Part shown: one piece after another, positions 7,688 through 17,546 of the stretch
Numbering within the stretch: position 1 is the stretch's first letter
How the letters are laid out: each line of letters begins with the position of its first letter
From: Segetibacter aerophilus
GTDB taxonomy: Bacteria; Bacteroidota; Bacteroidia; Chitinophagales; Chitinophagaceae
Direction: 5' to 3'
Length of the DNA stretch: 64,000 bases
NCBI RefSeq assembly: GCF_007991655.1
Contig: NZ_BJYT01000001.1
Location: 620,001-684,000, forward strand
Position numbers and translations under genes: made by a program
The notes under the pieces: model-generated
Seen by the model: only the letters and a program-made list of their open reading frames with translations
The model's database searches: none
What the model was told of the DNA's origin: nothing

Positions 7688-8968
7688 ATGTTAGTGTTGT
7701 ATGAGTATCCTGAGAAGAAAGCTTGGAAAAAGCTTCTCTTAAGACCGGTACTGGATAATTCTTCTTTGGAAGCTAGTGTTGCAAACATCGTAAAAGAAGT
7801 AAAGAAAAGCGGCGATGAGGCAGTGCGGCGATTTACATCGATGTTTGATAAGGTAAGCGTGAGCAACTTTAAAGTGAGCGCGGAAGAAATAAGCGAAGCC
7901 TGCGATCTTGTTGACGATAATTTAAAAAACGCGATTCTGCAGGCCAAAGAGAATATCGAAAAATTTCATCGGGCTCAATTGAAGATGGAAGAACGGGTAG
8001 AAACGATGCCCGGCGTACAATGTTGGAGGAAATCAGTACCGATTGAGAAAGTAGGTCTATATATTCCAGGCGGCTCCGCTCCTTTATTCTCTACTATTTT
8101 AATGCTGGGAATTCCTGCTAAAATGGTCGGTTGTAAAGAAATTATCTTATGCTCACCTCCCAATAAAGAAGGCAAATTACATCCCGCCATATTATATGCA
8201 GCACATCTTGTTGGGGTTACTCAAATATTTAAAGCTGGTGGAGCCCAGGGAATTGCTGCGCTAGCTTTCGGAACTGCTACCATTCCCCAGGTGTATAAAA
8301 TTTTTGGTCCAGGAAACCAATATGTTACCTGCGCTAAGCAGTTGGTTCAAAAAGATGGGGTGGCAATTGATATGCCTGCGGGGCCAAGTGAAGTAGCCGT
8401 GCTAGCCGATGACACGGCTAATGCAGCTTTCGTTGCCGCTGATCTCTTATCACAAGCGGAGCACGGTAACGATAGTCAGGCAATTCTAGTTACTACATCG
8501 GCTGCGTTAGCATCTGAGACGAAAGTTGAAGTAGAAAGACAGCTGGCGGTTTTGCCGAGAAAAAACATTGCAACGATAGCTATTCAAAACAGCAAAATAT
8601 TTTTAGTTAAAACAATAAGGGAAGGAATTGAATTGATTAACGAATATGCTCCGGAACACCTTATTATCAGTTGTGCAGATGATGAGAAAATTGGGGACGA
8701 AATTATCAATGCTGGTTCTATTTTTCTTGGAAATTATTCGCCCGAAAGCGTTGGAGATTACGCAAGCGGTACGAATCATACTTTGCCTACCAATGGCTAT
8801 GCAAAAGCTTACAGCGGTGTAAGTGTTGATTCTTTTGTAAAGAAGATAACTTATCAAAAATTGTCCAAAGTAGGACTGGAAGGTATCGGTGGAACGGTAG
8901 AAATTATGGCGGAAGCAGAGGGACTGCAGGCCCATAAAAACGCGGTTTCGATCAGGCTTTGTAACTAG
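7688..8968 (+). CDS. hisD: Histidinol dehydrogenase
   Basis: HisD carries out the last two NAD-dependent oxidations, L-histidinol to L-histidine, using zinc. The 426-residue product has the family blocks IPGGSAPLFSTILM, GAGGIAALAFGT-like segment (AGGAQGIAALAFGT), IFGPGNQYV, MPAGPSEVAVLAD, SQAEHGNDSQAIL and NEYAPEHLI (the catalytic Glu-His), then GTNHTLPT near the end. Length is as in other HisD proteins. It starts three bases after the acetyltransferase stop and is followed by hisC after 65 bases. Confidence 0.96.
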   Translation: MLVLYEYPEKKAWKKLLLRPVLDNSSLEASVANIVKEVKKSGDEAVRRFTSMFDKVSVSNFKVSAEEISEACDLVDDNLKNAILQAKENIEKFHRAQLKMEERVETMPGVQCWRKSVPIEKVGLYIPGGSAPLFSTILMLGIPAKMVGCKEIILCSPPNKEGKLHPAILYAAHLVGVTQIFKAGGAQGIAALAFGTATIPQVYKIFGPGNQYVTCAKQLVQKDGVAIDMPAGPSEVAVLADDTANAAFVAADLLSQAEHGNDSQAILVTTSAALASETKVEVERQLAVLPRKNIATIAIQNSKIFLVKTIREGIELINEYAPEHLIISCADDEKIGDEIINAGSIFLGNYSPESVGDYASGTNHTLPTNGYAKAYSGVSVDSFVKKITYQKLSKVGLEGIGGTVEIMAEAEGLQAHKNAVSIRLCN

Positions 8969-9033
8969 TACTGAAATCGATTTTTACTTTCGATCTTTTT
9001 CACCCCAATATCTAAATACAACAAATACTGTCC

Positions 9034-10104
9034 ATGTTTGATTTAAATAAACTTGTTCGCGAAAACATAAAAAGCCTCACCCCTTATTCCTCAGCAAGAG
9101 ATGAATTTAGCGGTGAAGCAAAAGTATTTTTAGATGCAAATGAAAACGCATTAGGGTCGCCTTTGACGAAATGGTACAACCGATACCCGGATCCTCACCA
9201 GGTGAAGGTTAAAGAAGCCCTTTCAGTGGTAAAGTCAGTTGAAGCATCGAAGATTTTTTTAGGTAATGGAAGTGATGAGTGTGTTGACCTTTTATATCGC
9301 TGTTTTTGTAATCCCGGTAAAGACAATGTAATAATATGTCCTCCCACATACGGTATGTACGAGGTAAGTGCTAACATCAATGACATCGAAATCAAAAAAG
9401 CGCCGTTGCTTGACGATTTCCAACTTGACCTTGTTCATCTTGAAAATTTAGTAAACGAAAACACTAAACTCATCTGGATCTGTTCGCCCAATAATCCGAC
9501 TGCGAATTCTATGAATAGGGAAGACGTCGAAACTATCCTCAATAACTTCAATGGGTTGGTAGTGGTAGATGAAGCCTATATTAATTTTTCAAGGCAAAAA
9601 TCTTTCATACAAGAACTTAAAGACTATCCAAACCTGGTCGTCCTTCAAACTTTTAGTAAAGCCTGGGGACTTGCCGGCCTTCGGCTAGGAATGGCATTTG
9701 CGTCAGAAGAGATTATTGAAATTTTAAACCGCGTTAAGCCGCCCTATAACGTAAACCAGGTAACGCAAGAATTAGCGCTTAAGGCTTTGGAAGAAGTGGG
9801 GCAGGTGAACGATATGATTAAAGAACTTGTGCAAATGCGGGTTGCGCTAAAAGGGGTATTTGAGAAAATTCCGTTTGTGAAAAAAGTCTATCCTTCTGAT
9901 GCAAACTTTCTGCTGGTAAAAGTGGATAATGCAAAAGAAATTTATCATTATTTATTGACCCGCGGAATTGTGGTAAGAGATAGAAGCAATGTTCAGTTAT
10001 GCGAAAATTGCCTGAGAATTACTGTTGGCACCGAAGAAGAAAATACGGAACTAATCGAGGCAATGGCGGACTGGTTTGTTGCAAATAAGCCGGTAAATGC
10101 CTAA
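9034..10104 (+). CDS. hisC: Histidinol-phosphate aminotransferase
   Basis: HisC is a PLP enzyme converting imidazole acetol-phosphate and glutamate to histidinol phosphate. The 356-residue protein shows ANENALGSP and RYPDPHQVKVKEAL at the start, the cofactor region NGSDECVDLL, SPNNPTANS, VVDEAY and the PLP lysine in FSKAWGLAGLRLG. It is the last his gene here: hisB, hisH, hisA, hisF and hisI(E) do not follow, so the pathway is split between loci. Confidence 0.95.
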   Translation: MFDLNKLVRENIKSLTPYSSARDEFSGEAKVFLDANENALGSPLTKWYNRYPDPHQVKVKEALSVVKSVEASKIFLGNGSDECVDLLYRCFCNPGKDNVIICPPTYGMYEVSANINDIEIKKAPLLDDFQLDLVHLENLVNENTKLIWICSPNNPTANSMNREDVETILNNFNGLVVVDEAYINFSRQKSFIQELKDYPNLVVLQTFSKAWGLAGLRLGMAFASEEIIEILNRVKPPYNVNQVTQELALKALEEVGQVNDMIKELVQMRVALKGVFEKIPFVKKVYPSDANFLLVKVDNAKEIYHYLLTRGIVVRDRSNVQLCENCLRITVGTEEENTELIEAMADWFVANKPVNA

Positions 10105-10210
10105 AATGAAAGTTGCCTTTTTGCAGAAGTCTTCACTTAAAATCTAATCCATACTCGATAGTTCGGTGTCTAACTTCGTATACTGCTGAGCAATTTAGTT
10201 GTGTTCGTTC

Positions 10211-10218
10211 TAAATTTG
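10211..10218 (+). promoter_or_regulatory. -7 box TAAATTTG before the SpoU methyltransferase gene
   Basis: Exact TAnnTTTG match with the ATG only four bases after the box, again predicting a (nearly) leaderless transcript. Confidence 0.6.
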
Positions 10219-10222
10219 TTCC

Positions 10223-10750
10223 ATGCGAAAATTAAGTATGGATGAATTGGGGCGTAAGTCAATAGAGGAGTTTAAACAGGCTTCAAAAACTCCTGTAATA
10301 GCAGTGCTTGATAACATAAGAAGCATGCATAATGTGGGAAGTGTTTTTAGAACTGCAGATGCCTTTTTAATCGATGCCATTTTTTTATGTGGATATACTC
10401 CTCAACCTCCTCATAGAGATATCAATAAGACTGCTCTTGGAGCAACAGAGTCTGTCGACTGGATTTATTTTGCAGCCGCTACCGACGCTATACGCGAATT
10501 AAAAAATAGAGGTTATAAAGTATTGGCGGTAGAGCAAACTGAAGGAAGTATGTCTCTTGAAAAATTTTCAGTAAAAACAGATGATAAGATTGCAGTTGTA
10601 TTTGGCAATGAAGTGGAAGGAGTACAAAACGAGGTACTGCAATTAATAGACGGAAGCCTCGAAATTCCTCAGCTGGGCATGAAACATTCCCTCAATATTT
10701 CTGTAGCTGCAGGAATAGTACTTTGGGAAATTGTGAGAACAAGAATTTAG
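10223..10750 (+). CDS. SpoU/TrmH-family RNA 2'-O-methyltransferase
   Basis: The 175-residue protein is a minimal SPOUT methyltransferase without an N-terminal extension. Motif 1 is NIRSMHNVGSVFRTADA (residues ~31-47, with the catalytic Arg), motif 2 is VFGNEVEGV and motif 3 is the knot segment MKHSLNISVAAGIVLWE. Such proteins transfer a methyl group from SAM to a ribose 2'-OH in tRNA or rRNA. The precise target nucleotide cannot be deduced. It has its own promoter and is separated from hisC by about 118 bases. Confidence 0.9.
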   Translation: MRKLSMDELGRKSIEEFKQASKTPVIAVLDNIRSMHNVGSVFRTADAFLIDAIFLCGYTPQPPHRDINKTALGATESVDWIYFAAATDAIRELKNRGYKVLAVEQTEGSMSLEKFSVKTDDKIAVVFGNEVEGVQNEVLQLIDGSLEIPQLGMKHSLNISVAAGIVLWEIVRTRI

Positions 10751-10783
10751 GGCAAAATACATTCAAACTATACGGAGGTAACC

Positions 10784-11653
10784 TTAATCTTCCAGCAGGT
10801 TGCTTAAGCTCATCAGTTCTTTATACTTGTAATCGTATTTTGGATTCTTAAAGCACTTCGCTAATTCTTCAAGTTGTATTTGAATAATACGTTTGTGAGA
10901 AAGTGGTTTGAAATAAAACGGAGTTATAGGAACGGAGATGCGTTTGAAGTAGGCCTCCATGTCTTTGTGTGAAAAGATCTGCCCGTTAATGGCGTCTATA
11001 TAAAAATGAATTTTTTGCTGCGGATTAGGATCGACTAATTGGTCGTAATCATTGTGAAAATAGGCAAGGATAAACTGGCGTGGAATATTGATAGCTTTTA
11101 CGTTTATATCAAGCAATTCGCATAAGAGCAAATATAAAACGCCGTTACTTAGCGCATTTCCTTTTTTACTTTCTATTACTTTATGAATGAAGAAATCGTC
11201 TGGGTTGTTATATCCCATTTCAACCCCTTTTAAATTGTAGTAATTATAGACAATACTCGAAATCACATTGGCCTGTTCCAGCGAAGTAAGAAAGCTGTTC
11301 AGCTCCAGCCAAACGTTTCTGCGAATTCTTTCCAGCTCCTGTAGAACGGGTGCCGTGGCAAGTTCGGGGTATTGAAATTTGGCGACGAGTAGCGACCCAA
11401 AAAGCAGGTCATGATAAGGATTATTTTTCCAGTCGGTGAAGTCTTTATTAAGATCAATAAAATGAAGTTTGTGAATGAGCAGTTCTATGCGCTCTTGTAC
11501 CTCCTCACTTAAAGTGTTTTCCCAGAGATTTTCAAGATTTGGTATAATGCCCCGGCCGTAATGGACAATTCGGTTTGAGACGGTTGAAAAAACCTCTTGG
11601 TCCGGATCGTCGATCAAGGAAAATAAAGCAGAAATTTCCCGGGTTTCATTCAT
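10784..11653 (-). CDS. SirB1-like transglutaminase-fold protein
   Basis: The 289-residue product matches the layout of the SirB1/Transglut_core2 family: an N-terminal helical region, then DDFFIHKVIESKKGNALSNG-type sequence where the family has 'v...r.GnPisLs', followed by LYLLLCELLDINVKAINIPRQFILAY. The typical catalytic Cys of transglutaminases is not obvious, as in much of this family. Function is unknown; in other phyla members sit beside prmC or regulators. It converges on the methyltransferase gene. Confidence 0.75.
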   Translation of the reverse strand: MNETREISALFSLIDDPDQEVFSTVSNRIVHYGRGIIPNLENLWENTLSEEVQERIELLIHKLHFIDLNKDFTDWKNNPYHDLLFGSLLVAKFQYPELATAPVLQELERIRRNVWLELNSFLTSLEQANVISSIVYNYYNLKGVEMGYNNPDDFFIHKVIESKKGNALSNGVLYLLLCELLDINVKAINIPRQFILAYFHNDYDQLVDPNPQQKIHFYIDAINGQIFSHKDMEAYFKRISVPITPFYFKPLSHKRIIQIQLEELAKCFKNPKYDYKYKELMSLSNLLED

Positions 11654-11990
11654 ATTAAATCTTGTAAAAAGCCATTTTAATTTTAATTCATTTGAAACCT
11701 AAATCCTATTCAAACTAAGTTAATTTTTGTGAAACTCTTCGCTACAAGTTATTCAACACATGTTAATTACTCTCGAGTGGTTGCTAACAAAATTGTATAA
11801 AAACCTGTACCTCTAATAAGACCAATAAAAATGAATTAAAGCTGTATAATAGATGCCACATTTTTAAAAAAATTTGAACGGGAATGTTTAAAAAAAAGAT
11901 GCTAAGTATGGAACATGAACAGCACATGGCATCCGTTCAGGTTACAGCTTTCTTATGCTTGAGGACAATTCTTTCGCTCGAGGCGCAAGT
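11654..11990. other. AT-rich intergenic stretch
   Basis: 337 bases between two minus-strand genes, strongly AT-rich in the middle. It presumably carries the promoter of the SirB1-like gene at its left end. No repeat, RNA gene or convincing small gene is seen; a 36-codon frame from 11884 lacks coding character. Confidence 0.5.
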
Positions 11991-12788
11991 CTAGTTGCTT
12001 ATGTACTTTACAAACGAGCGTTTTGCGATTGGCAAAAGGGTTTCCTCGAGAGGATAAGCCAAGTCGGTTTGAATGTTATACACTGCCGGGTTGGGTAGGT
12101 CACGGCGGTTTTTTATCAATTCACCTTTTATATTTTCGGGGGAATTACTCACCGTTCTATCCCACTTATGGATGTAATCTGTGCGGATGCCGCGGTACTT
12201 CTCATCGTGTTTTTCGAAAAAGGTCAGGCGATATTGGTAAACTACAATTGCGTTGTACTTGCCATCTTTCAAAAATAAATATCCCTCATTTACATCTAGG
12301 GGTACAAGGCCAACGGGCTCTATGCTCATCTTGGTTTCAACAAATTCATAAATCTCCGCTCCAGTCTTAATGGTACTTTTTATCTTGTTTGCTGAGTAGT
12401 GAATAATGTCTTCCAGTTCTTTCATCAACTCATCATCTTCAATCATTTGCTCGTAAGCAAATTGAAGTTTTTGAATGTTGATATCTGTGAGTTGTTTGGG
12501 AAAGTGCTCCTGCAGAAATTTCTTATTTTCTCTGAAGGATATGATGTTATTGTAATGAAAGATGACATCGGCAAGTTGCGGGTACAACTTGTTTTCGTTG
12601 AAGTATTTATTGACCTCGTTGAGGTATGCTAGAAGCGTATATTTCTTTAGTTCAAAATCTATATATCCTTCCGTAAACCACGTTTCAGACAAAGTTTTCA
12701 TCTCCGCTAAATTTTGTTTATCAAATATAACGTTTGACGTAGAAATTGAGATAAAGGTTAAAGCTATAACCGACTTTAACATCCACAT
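11991..12788 (-). CDS. Predicted secreted protein of unknown function
   Basis: The 265-residue product begins with MLKSVIALTFISIST, a short hydrophobic segment that could be a signal peptide, followed by a helix-rich, Lys/Glu/Asp-rich body and a C-terminal part with KYNAIVVYQYRLTFF and DYIHKWDRTVSN. No conserved catalytic pattern or family is recognised. ATG codons at 12788 and 12782 are both possible. Neighbours (adenine deaminase upstream) do not help to predict function. Confidence 0.6.
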   Translation of the reverse strand: MWMLKSVIALTFISISTSNVIFDKQNLAEMKTLSETWFTEGYIDFELKKYTLLAYLNEVNKYFNENKLYPQLADVIFHYNNIISFRENKKFLQEHFPKQLTDINIQKLQFAYEQMIEDDELMKELEDIIHYSANKIKSTIKTGAEIYEFVETKMSIEPVGLVPLDVNEGYLFLKDGKYNAIVVYQYRLTFFEKHDEKYRGIRTDYIHKWDRTVSNSPENIKGELIKNRRDLPNPAVYNIQTDLAYPLEETLLPIAKRSFVKYISN

Positions 12789-12827
12789 GCATTAAAATCT
12801 TATGCCATTTGGTTGCTTGTACGATGT

Positions 12828-14492
12828 TTAGTTCTCACTGCTATTTTCGAATGAAAAATTGTCGCCGTTAAATAAACCCTTATCGCTGAGTTTAAGATGC
12901 GGTATTACCAGGAGAGCCATAAAAGAAAGTGTCATGAATGGAGCAGACAATTTCGATCCAAGGCTTTTCGCCACGGTGTCAAGTGCTGTGTACTCACTCG
13001 CAATCTCGTACCCATCTTTATTGCTCATCAACCCCCCAACAGGCAAAGCGATAACCTTAGATGCTGTCTTAGAAACACAACTAACACCACCACGTGCTTC
13101 GATGACTAGATTTGCTGCTTTACTTATGCTTTCGTCATCTACACCGGTTACAATAATGTTATGACTATCGTGCGCTACGGAGGATGCAATTGCCCCCTCT
13201 TTCAAACCGAAATTTTTGATCCATCCTTTCGCTATGACAGCTTTTTGATAACGGTTGATGACTGCAATTTTGAGAATGTCTTCTTTTACATTGCTAGTTA
13301 AACGTCCACCTTCTGTCACTAGGAGAGAGGAGGATACAAGAATTTTGTTTGTGATTAGTTGACCGTCCAGCGCTTCAATCACCGCTACCTTATGCTCATC
13401 AGCAACAGGATCTAAGACTTGAAAATTTTCGGGAATTGTAAAATCACATTCAAAATGATTGATACTACCGAAAGGAACAGATTTGATTTTTGTAACCCCA
13501 TTTTCTGCAACCAGGACACCGCCGATGTAGGTAGCAATTATATCAAAATTTGTTAGGTCTTTTGCAATTATAAAATCTGCAGGATCACCTTCTTTTAGTA
13601 AGCCTACATCTAACTTATAATGTTGGACTGGATTGATGCATGCCGCCCGCAATACCTTAAAAACATCAACTCCTTTAGCTATGGCTCTGGCACACAGTTT
13701 ATTTATATGACCTTCAACCAGGCTATCAGGATGTTTATCATCGCTGCAAAACATTATGTTGGAAGAATGTTCATTTAAAAGATCGACAAGTGCATCGAAA
13801 TTTTTAGCGGCGCTACCTTCTCTTATCAGAATCTTCATTCCAAGCTTGAGCTTATCGAGCGCCTCTTCTGCAGTAAAACACTCGTGATCCGTGCTAATGC
13901 CCGCTTCAATATATTTCTTAGCATCTTCTCCTCTTAAGCCAGGAGCATGTCCATCCACCGGCTTGTTGTGTGTATGTGAAGCAGCTATCTTTTTCATTAC
14001 TTCATCATCTCCAAACAATACCCCTGGAAAGTTCATCATTTCGCTGAGGTATTTTATTTCTTTCCGTTCCAGCAGTTTTTCTACAGCAGTAGAATCTAGT
14101 GCTGCGCCTGCCGTTTCGAAGGTGGTAGCAGGCACACAACTTGGTGCACCGAAATTGAATTTGAATGGAACCTGGTTGCCATTATCTATCATGTATTCTA
14201 CACCTTCAATCCCACAAACATTTGCAATTTCATGAGGGTCGCTGACAGTGGCAACGGTACCATGTACAACTGCAAGTCTTGCAAACTCAGAAGGTATTAA
14301 CATGCTGCTTTCGATATGTACGTGGCTATCTATAAACCCGGGAAGGATAAAGGTCTGAAGCGTGTCATCAGCATCAATTTCTTTAATGTTTTTTATAATT
14401 CCCCCCGCAATCTCAATCTGAGCTGCAAAAATTCTCTTTTTCGGTATATCAACGATTTTGCCTTTTATGAAAAACTGTTCATTATCATCCAT
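12828..14492 (-). CDS. ade: Adenine deaminase
   Basis: Ade deaminates adenine to hypoxanthine in purine salvage and belongs to the amidohydrolase superfamily. The protein (554 residues from ATG 14492) has the metal site [13 protein letters not shown], then [31 protein letters not shown] and [15 protein letters not shown], and the C-terminal family block [17 protein letters not shown] at 14519 would extend it by nine codons, but the -7 box at 14521-14528 puts the transcript start inside that extension, so ATG 14492 is chosen. Confidence 0.94.
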   Translation of the reverse strand: MDDNEQFFIKGKIVDIPKKRIFAAQIEIAGGIIKNIKEIDADDTLQTFILPGFIDSHVHIESSMLIPSEFARLAVVHGTVATVSDPHEIANVCGIEGVEYMIDNGNQVPFKFNFGAPSCVPATTFETAGAALDSTAVEKLLERKEIKYLSEMMNFPGVLFGDDEVMKKIAASHTHNKPVDGHAPGLRGEDAKKYIEAGISTDHECFTAEEALDKLKLGMKILIREGSAAKNFDALVDLLNEHSSNIMFCSDDKHPDSLVEGHINKLCARAIAKGVDVFKVLRAACINPVQHYKLDVGLLKEGDPADFIIAKDLTNFDIIATYIGGVLVAENGVTKIKSVPFGSINHFECDFTIPENFQVLDPVADEHKVAVIEALDGQLITNKILVSSSLLVTEGGRLTSNVKEDILKIAVINRYQKAVIAKGWIKNFGLKEGAIASSVAHDSHNIIVTGVDDESISKAANLVIEARGGVSCVSKTASKVIALPVGGLMSNKDGYEIASEYTALDTVAKSLGSKLSAPFMTLSFMALLVIPHLKLSDKGLFNGDNFSFENSSEN

Positions 14493-14520
14493 ACTTAAAA
14501 GTTGTTTTATGCGAATCAAA

Positions 14521-14528
14521 CAAAACTA
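14521..14528 (-). promoter_or_regulatory. -7 box TAGTTTTG before ade
   Basis: Minus-strand TAGTTTTG fits TAnnTTTG and lies 28 bases before the chosen ade ATG. Confidence 0.5.
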
Positions 14529-14600
14529 CTTCTTTGTGTACAGACTTACTTTTTCAAAACGGTTTGAACAGGTGGGAGAAGATAGGGTGGGGTATAACAA

Positions 14601-14626
14601 AAAAGCTTCCTGGAAAGGAGGCTTTT
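14601..14626 (-). terminator. Terminator after the fucosidase gene
   Basis: AAAAGCTTCCT (14601-14611) pairs over 11 positions (one G-T wobble) with AGGAGGCTTTT (14616-14626) around a GGAA loop. On the minus strand the stem is followed by TTTTTT, so it terminates the fucosidase transcript before ade. The rest of the 309-base gap (14493-14801) shows nothing else notable. Confidence 0.75.
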
Positions 14627-14801
14627 CATTAGGACATTAAAAAACGTCGGGCATTAAATAAATATTGGATGTGGTTACAAGGTTAGAACGGCCACAAAAC
14701 AAATGTCCACCTTTGAAACTGCAACTATTGCCCATATTAGTTTAAGTGATAACCGAAAAAGACAGTAAAATAAATAGAGCAGCAAAAGCAAACAGAAAGC
14801 A

Positions 14802-16268
14802 TCAAAATAGTTCGACATTTGAAATGACTGGACAAGCTTTCGCATTTGCAATATTTATTCGCACTTTATTTGTCTTTACATTATTCAGCTTTAAAATTCT
14901 TTTATAACCAATAGTCGTTGCCGATGCAACCCGTTTCCATTGGTTGTCATCCCACACGTCTACATTGAAAGATTTAACTCTTTGTCCTAACCGGATGTAT
15001 TCCTGCACCAGGATATATTTCAGAGGTTGAATTTTATTTAAGGTGATTTCAAGTGATCCGCTTACTACTTTATCATCGGTTGCCCAATACGTGTCTTTTT
15101 TCCCATCAGTTACTTTTGAAGGCGAGTACGCCACATCATTTCCTCTAAAAGAACTTGCTTCAACTTTCGCATTTTTTGCCACATTGGTTTTGAATTCACT
15201 ATCCAATAACTTCTTAAAACCTTGTAAAGACTTTACATCGTTTTCATGAAATAAGCCACGTTGATCAGGAGGCACATTTAGTAATAAGGTAGAGCCACGA
15301 CCCACTGTTGTAAGATAAATATTGAACAAGGTTTGCGGAGATTTTACAAGCGTATCTTCCTGCGGGTGATAGAACCATCCTTTCCTGATTGATACGTCTA
15401 CTTCAGAGGGCACCCATTTAGTTCCGTTTTCAGAACCTGTGTTTAGTAATCTTTCTATGTTTGGTTTGCCTGCATACAATGTATCATTTGTGATAGTGTT
15501 CCAATTTGTTTCTCCGGCTGTGCCTCTTTCGTTTCCGCACCAACGCAAATCAGGGCCGGCATCGCTAAAAAAAAGTACGTTAGGTTGAATGCTGCAAACG
15601 ATGTCCAGTGTTTTTGGCCAATCATAATAAGTCGCACCATTTATCTTACGCGTTTCGTTAGCTCCACCATAAAAACCATTTCCGCCGTTTGCGCCATCAA
15701 ACCACATTTCGAAGATGGAGCCATAGTTTGTAAACAATTCTTTTAATTGATTGCGGTAGTAATCAACATATGGAGGTCGGCCATATTCAGGGTGATTTCT
15801 GTCCCAGGGAGAAAGATAGACGCCGAACTTCAAACCCGCTTTTTTGCATGCATCAGAGACATCCCTTACCACATCTCCTTTGCCATTTTTCCAGGGACTG
15901 TTTTTTACTGAATGTTCTGTGTGCTTACTTGGCCAAAGACAAAAGCCGTCATGATGTTTACACGTAAGAATAGCCCCTTTAAAGCCTGCCTCTTTCAACG
16001 TTTTTACCCACTGTGTCGCGTCAAGCGAAGAAGGATTGAAGATGGAATTACTTTCATTACCAAAACCCCATTCAAGGCCTGTAAAAGTGTTGGTGGTAAA
16101 ATGAATAAATGCATTCATTTCCATCTCGTGCCATCCCATTTGCTTCTCAGAAGGCAACGGGAATAAAGGTGCAGGCGGAGCGACTTTGTTAACGGGTTTA
16201 AGCGGATTGAAACCAAACAGTAAGACGGCCAATGCGATTATTGCTGAAGCAAGAATTCCTCTTTTCAT
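14802..16268 (-). CDS. Alpha-L-fucosidase, GH29, secreted
   Basis: The enzyme hydrolyses alpha-L-fucosyl residues from glycans. The 488-residue protein has a signal or anchor segment (about residues 3-22), a GH29 barrel with MEMNAFIHFTTNTFTG, LTCKHHDGFCLWPSKHTEHS, GVYLSPWDRNHPEYG and the nucleophile region EMWFDGANGGNG, and a C-terminal discoidin-like (F5/8 type C) domain from about residue 355 (AKVEASSFRGNDVAYSPSKV-like). Export to the periplasm or surface is expected. It stands alone, not next to SusC/SusD genes. Confidence 0.92.
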   Translation of the reverse strand: MKRGILASAIIALAVLLFGFNPLKPVNKVAPPAPLFPLPSEKQMGWHEMEMNAFIHFTTNTFTGLEWGFGNESNSIFNPSSLDATQWVKTLKEAGFKGAILTCKHHDGFCLWPSKHTEHSVKNSPWKNGKGDVVRDVSDACKKAGLKFGVYLSPWDRNHPEYGRPPYVDYYRNQLKELFTNYGSIFEMWFDGANGGNGFYGGANETRKINGATYYDWPKTLDIVCSIQPNVLFFSDAGPDLRWCGNERGTAGETNWNTITNDTLYAGKPNIERLLNTGSENGTKWVPSEVDVSIRKGWFYHPQEDTLVKSPQTLFNIYLTTVGRGSTLLLNVPPDQRGLFHENDVKSLQGFKKLLDSEFKTNVAKNAKVEASSFRGNDVAYSPSKVTDGKKDTYWATDDKVVSGSLEITLNKIQPLKYILVQEYIRLGQRVKSFNVDVWDDNQWKRVASATTIGYKRILKLNNVKTNKVRINIANAKACPVISNVELF

Positions 16269-16353
16269 TAAATTAGTTTCAGATAGATTGAAAGTAAATA
16301 TCTGCTTAATTAATGAATTGAGGAATGCCTAACGCTAGTAATTACCCGTTAAG

Positions 16354-17298
16354 CTAAGCTTCTGTTTTCTCTACTGCCGTAGTTTTTGCCGGCTTCACTG
16401 TTTTTAGATATTTATAGATTGCCTTGAGTTCATCATCTTTCATTCTCTTAAATGTATTCCATGGCATTTCGCTGTGAGGTGTTACTTCTCCCATTCTAAA
16501 TCGCTTTATAAACATATCCTGTGTCCAGCCATAAATGCGACTACTTGGATGGGGCGTAAGATTTGGTGGTGTTAAAGCAGGGTAGCCGTCTTTCTTTATC
16601 GGGCTGCCACCTGCAAAAGGTTCACCGATTGGTTTGCCTTTAATGTCTCTTTTAGTATGGCAGCCGCCGCAATTAGCGAGGTTGTGTACAAGGTATCTTC
16701 CGTAGGCAGCAGTTGTATCAGCTGTAACTTTTTGCGGCACATCTTCACTTGGACCTACCGGCTTGACCATAAATGCATTAACGACTTTGCCAATGGCATT
16801 TAACTCGTGTTTTGGAACTTCATTTCTTACCGGCTTCTGAGTACGCAGAAATGAAATGATAGCTGTCATATCTTCATCACTAATGTTGTGAAAAGGCATA
16901 AAGTCGAAAACAGCCGTGCCATCACGATGCACCCCATAACGTAAGATCCTTGCGATTTCCGCATCTGTAAATTTGCCGATCCCGGTTTCCTTATCGGGAG
17001 TTATGTTTTTTGTATAAATGTTTCCCAGCGGCAAGGCAAATAGTTTGCCGCCACTTAGAGGCACATCCTGGCCAAGTTGCATCAGTGAGTCCACATTTGC
17101 TTTGCTGTGACAGTCGGCACAATGTGCAATATCAAAAACGAGGTGTTTTCCCCGGGCAATTACTGCCATATCGATAGTTGCTTTTATAGCAGGGTAAGGT
17201 GCTGTAAACTTTTTATGTTGGCTCGTTGCTGTTACGATCGCTATTCCACCTACGATAGTTAATATTATCAGCACGGTCCACTTTAATATCTTTTTCAT
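16354..17298 (-). CDS. Membrane-anchored dihaem cytochrome c
   Basis: From ATG 17298 the 314-residue protein has an N-terminal membrane helix (residues ~7-24), then two class I cytochrome c domains with haem motifs CADCH (C60-H64) and CGGCH. Methionines and a DAEIARILRYGVHRDGTAV-type helix are typical of the c-type subunits associated with alcohol or sugar dehydrogenases (DUF/Cytochrom_C of the 'cytochrome c family protein' type). A longer start (17370) would put 24 non-signal residues in front of the anchor. The electron-donor dehydrogenase is not in this window, so its partner is unknown. Confidence 0.88.
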   Translation of the reverse strand: MKKILKWTVLIILTIVGGIAIVTATSQHKKFTAPYPAIKATIDMAVIARGKHLVFDIAHCADCHSKANVDSLMQLGQDVPLSGGKLFALPLGNIYTKNITPDKETGIGKFTDAEIARILRYGVHRDGTAVFDFMPFHNISDEDMTAIISFLRTQKPVRNEVPKHELNAIGKVVNAFMVKPVGPSEDVPQKVTADTTAAYGRYLVHNLANCGGCHTKRDIKGKPIGEPFAGGSPIKKDGYPALTPPNLTPHPSSRIYGWTQDMFIKRFRMGEVTPHSEMPWNTFKRMKDDELKAIYKYLKTVKPAKTTAVEKTEA

Positions 17299-17546
17299 TG
17301 TGATTCCTTTTTTATAAATACCAGTTTCACTGATTTTTATAACTACAAAGCTGTTTCTATCGAGAAACAATGTAAAGTACCAGTTGAGTGAGCGGCTATT
17401 TTTTCAGATGGGTTGCAGATATGATTTAAGAAAGGAATATTGGAGGCCTTCATTCATCTTACTTTCCGGTATTATTTTACACCAAGTATTCTAAACCCGA
17501 CTGCTTCGAAGACTTCATTACATTTGTTTGCAACAGAGTAATAATT

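Noticed and set aside
11884-11994. 36-codon open frame starting MFKKKMLSMEHEQ
   Set aside because: It overlaps the end of the neighbouring gene, has no ribosome binding site or box, and no repeated coding pattern; probably chance.
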